Below are positions 62,833-64,000 of a stretch of 64,000 nt of DNA, piece by piece. Made by a program: the position numbers and the translations under genes. The notes beneath the pieces are model-generated. The model was not told the DNA's origin and did not search any database. It saw only the letters and a list, made by a program, of their open reading frames with translations. The DNA lies in assembly GCF_001701025.1 (NCBI RefSeq), contig NZ_CP016793.1, positions 2,480,001-2,544,000 on the forward strand, given 5' to 3'. This DNA is from Lentzea guizhouensis. Lineage in GTDB: Bacteria > Actinomycetota > Actinomycetes > Mycobacteriales > Pseudonocardiaceae. Each line of letters begins with the position of its first letter. The first letter of the stretch is position 1.

Positions 62833-64000
62833 GTGGTGGATCAGGGACGCCGGTTGCTGGACCGGGTGCTGGCGGGCACTCCCGCCGGGGAGTCGCCCCT
62901 CACGCACGCGCGCGATCTCCCGTTGCGGCAGGCTGATCACGTGCAATGGCCGTCGTGGGCGGCCTCCGCGGTGGTCGCCGCGTTCGCGGAGACGGGTGTG
63001 CGCGAGCCGTGGCGGCACCAGGCCGAGGCGGCCGAGCTCGCGTGGTCGGGCCGGCACGTGGTGCTCGCCACGGGCACCGCGTCGGGCAAGTCGCTCGCCT
63101 ACCAACTGCCGGTGCTTTCCACTCTTTTGGCGGACACGAAAGCCACCGCGCTGTACCTGTCGCCGACCAAAGCCCTTGGCGCGGACCAGCTCCGCTCGCT
63201 CGACGAATTGGGGATCAAGGGGGTGCGCGCGTCGGCCTACGACGGTGACACCCCGATGGCCGAACGCGACTGGGTCAAGGCGCACGCGAACTGGGTCTTC
63301 ACCAACCCGGACATGCTGCACCGCGGAATCCTGCCGCAGCACCCGAAATGGTTGCGGTTCTTCCGGCGGCTGAAGTACGTGGTGATCGACGAGTGCCATT
63401 CCTACCGAGGTGTTTTCGGTTCTCACGTGGCGTTGTTGATGCGGCGGCTGCGGCGGGTCGCCCGCAAATACGGCGCGGACCCGATCTTCGTTTTGGCATC
63501 GGCCACTGTGGCTGATCCTTCCGCTTCGGCGGAAAGGCTGCTCGGGGTGCCGGTTTCCGCTGTCGTGGACGACTTCTCGCCGCGCGCCTCGCGGACGGTC
63601 GCGCTGTGGGAACCGCCACTGACCTCTTTGGAGGGCGAGAACGGCGCGCCGGTGCGGCGGTCGGCCGGCGCGGAGACCTCACGGATCCTCGCCGACCTGG
63701 TGGTCGAGGGCGCACGCTCGCTCGCGTTCGTGCGCTCGCGGCGCGGAGCGGAGCTGACGGCGCTGGGCACCCAGCGGATCCTGTCCGAAGTGGACGGTGA
63801 GCTGCCCGCACGGGTGGCCGCCTACCGGGGCGGGTTCCTGCCGGAGGAGCGGCGGGCGCTGGAGAAGTCGCTGTCCACGGGTGACCTGCTCGGAGTGGCG
63901 ACGACGAACGCGCTGGAGCTCGGCGTCGACATCGCGGGCCTGGACGCCGTGGTGGTGGCCGGTTTCCCCGGCACGCTGGCGTCGTTCTGGCAGCAGGCCG
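62833..64000 (+). CDS. DECH-box ATP-dependent helicase (Rv3649-like), 5' part
   Basis: The frame is open from GTG 62833 to the window end, at least 389 residues. Motif Q-region WRHQAEAAELAWSG, Walker A ATGTASGKSLAYQLP, motif Ia LYLSPTKALGADQL and motif II DECHSYRG (a DECH variant of DEAH) are followed by motif III LASATVADP. The start of the C-terminal helicase lobe is present. It is an SF2 helicase of the Rv3649/YprA-like type; the metal-binding Zn domain lies beyond the edge. A GTG at 62836 is an equal start option. Confidence 0.9.
   Translation, partial: MVDQGRRLLDRVLAGTPAGESPLTHARDLPLRQADHVQWPSWAASAVVAAFAETGVREPWRHQAEAAELAWSGRHVVLATGTASGKSLAYQLPVLSTLLADTKATALYLSPTKALGADQLRSLDELGIKGVRASAYDGDTPMAERDWVKAHANWVFTNPDMLHRGILPQHPKWLRFFRRLKYVVIDECHSYRGVFGSHVALLMRRLRRVARKYGADPIFVLASATVADPSASAERLLGVPVSAVVDDFSPRASRTVALWEPPLTSLEGENGAPVRRSAGAETSRILADLVVEGARSLAFVRSRRGAELTALGTQRILSEVDGELPARVAAYRGGFLPEERRALEKSLSTGDLLGVATTNALELGVDIAGLDAVVVAGFPGTLASFWQQA

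Overview
The window is high-GC actinobacterial DNA. I place it in the order Pseudonocardiales by inference, because of Lsr2, ClpC, an IdeR-type iron regulon, DUF6779 and DUF3180 neighbours, an MFS/dTMP-kinase fusion and frequent GTG/TTG starts. From memory, the gene order follows the Mycobacterium tuberculosis stretch Rv3596c to Rv3649: clpC, lsr2, lysS, coaX, panD, panC, folK, folB, folP, folE, ftsH, hpt, tilS, DUF2342 protease, dacB, ppa, then holB, topA and a DECH helicase. Species-specific insertions are spaced along that core. The core is therefore ordinary housekeeping; the novelty lies in the insertions and in a few altered core genes.

Region by region. 1-2892 is a minus-strand operon of a YbaB/EbfC protein, an EspC-like type VII target, a WXG100-like hydrophobic protein and a membrane-anchored protein cut by the window edge. 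3076-10642 holds clpC, a FhuF-like gene, a three-gene ferric-siderophore ABC importer (each of the last two units with an IdeR-type iron box) and lsr2. 10755-17529 holds lysS, a methyltransferase, the pantothenate/CoA genes (coaX, panD, panC), a DUF2520 dehydrogenase-like gene and a PrsW protease. 17581-21629 is unusual: a frameshifted MidA-family methyltransferase remnant, a DUF1203 gene, an orphan NuoD-like gene and a DUF6779 gene with a frame-broken repetitive tail. 21674-26653 is a tightly overlapped ftsH-folE-folP-folB-folK-DUF3180 operon.

26981-37718 carries a solute-binding/VWA protein, hpt, tilS, a zinc protease, a 1,954-residue penicillin-binding protein with a huge repetitive cytoplasmic part, and ppa. 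37774-40563 is an MFS/MarR pair with a two-tier palindromic operator and a hotdog thioesterase with a duplicated operator-like motif. 40664-48513 is an accessory, partly decaying stretch: an amber-interrupted lipoprotein, an F420-type oxidoreductase, an ArsR/SRPBCC pair, a GH114-like lipoprotein, an intact DUF885 gene beside a dead copy, an HNH lipoprotein and tRNA-Thr(CGT). 48622-54909 has a cell-surface protein, a KduD-like SDR, holB and an MFS/thymidylate-kinase fusion whose P-loop is destroyed. 54928-64000 has topA, an Rv3647c-like gene, three related lipoproteins, a proton-pumping pyrophosphatase and the start of a helicase.

Frame-broken loci occur only in non-core genes. About 45 kb of core coding sequence reads cleanly, which favours real decay over random sequencing error, though error is not excluded.
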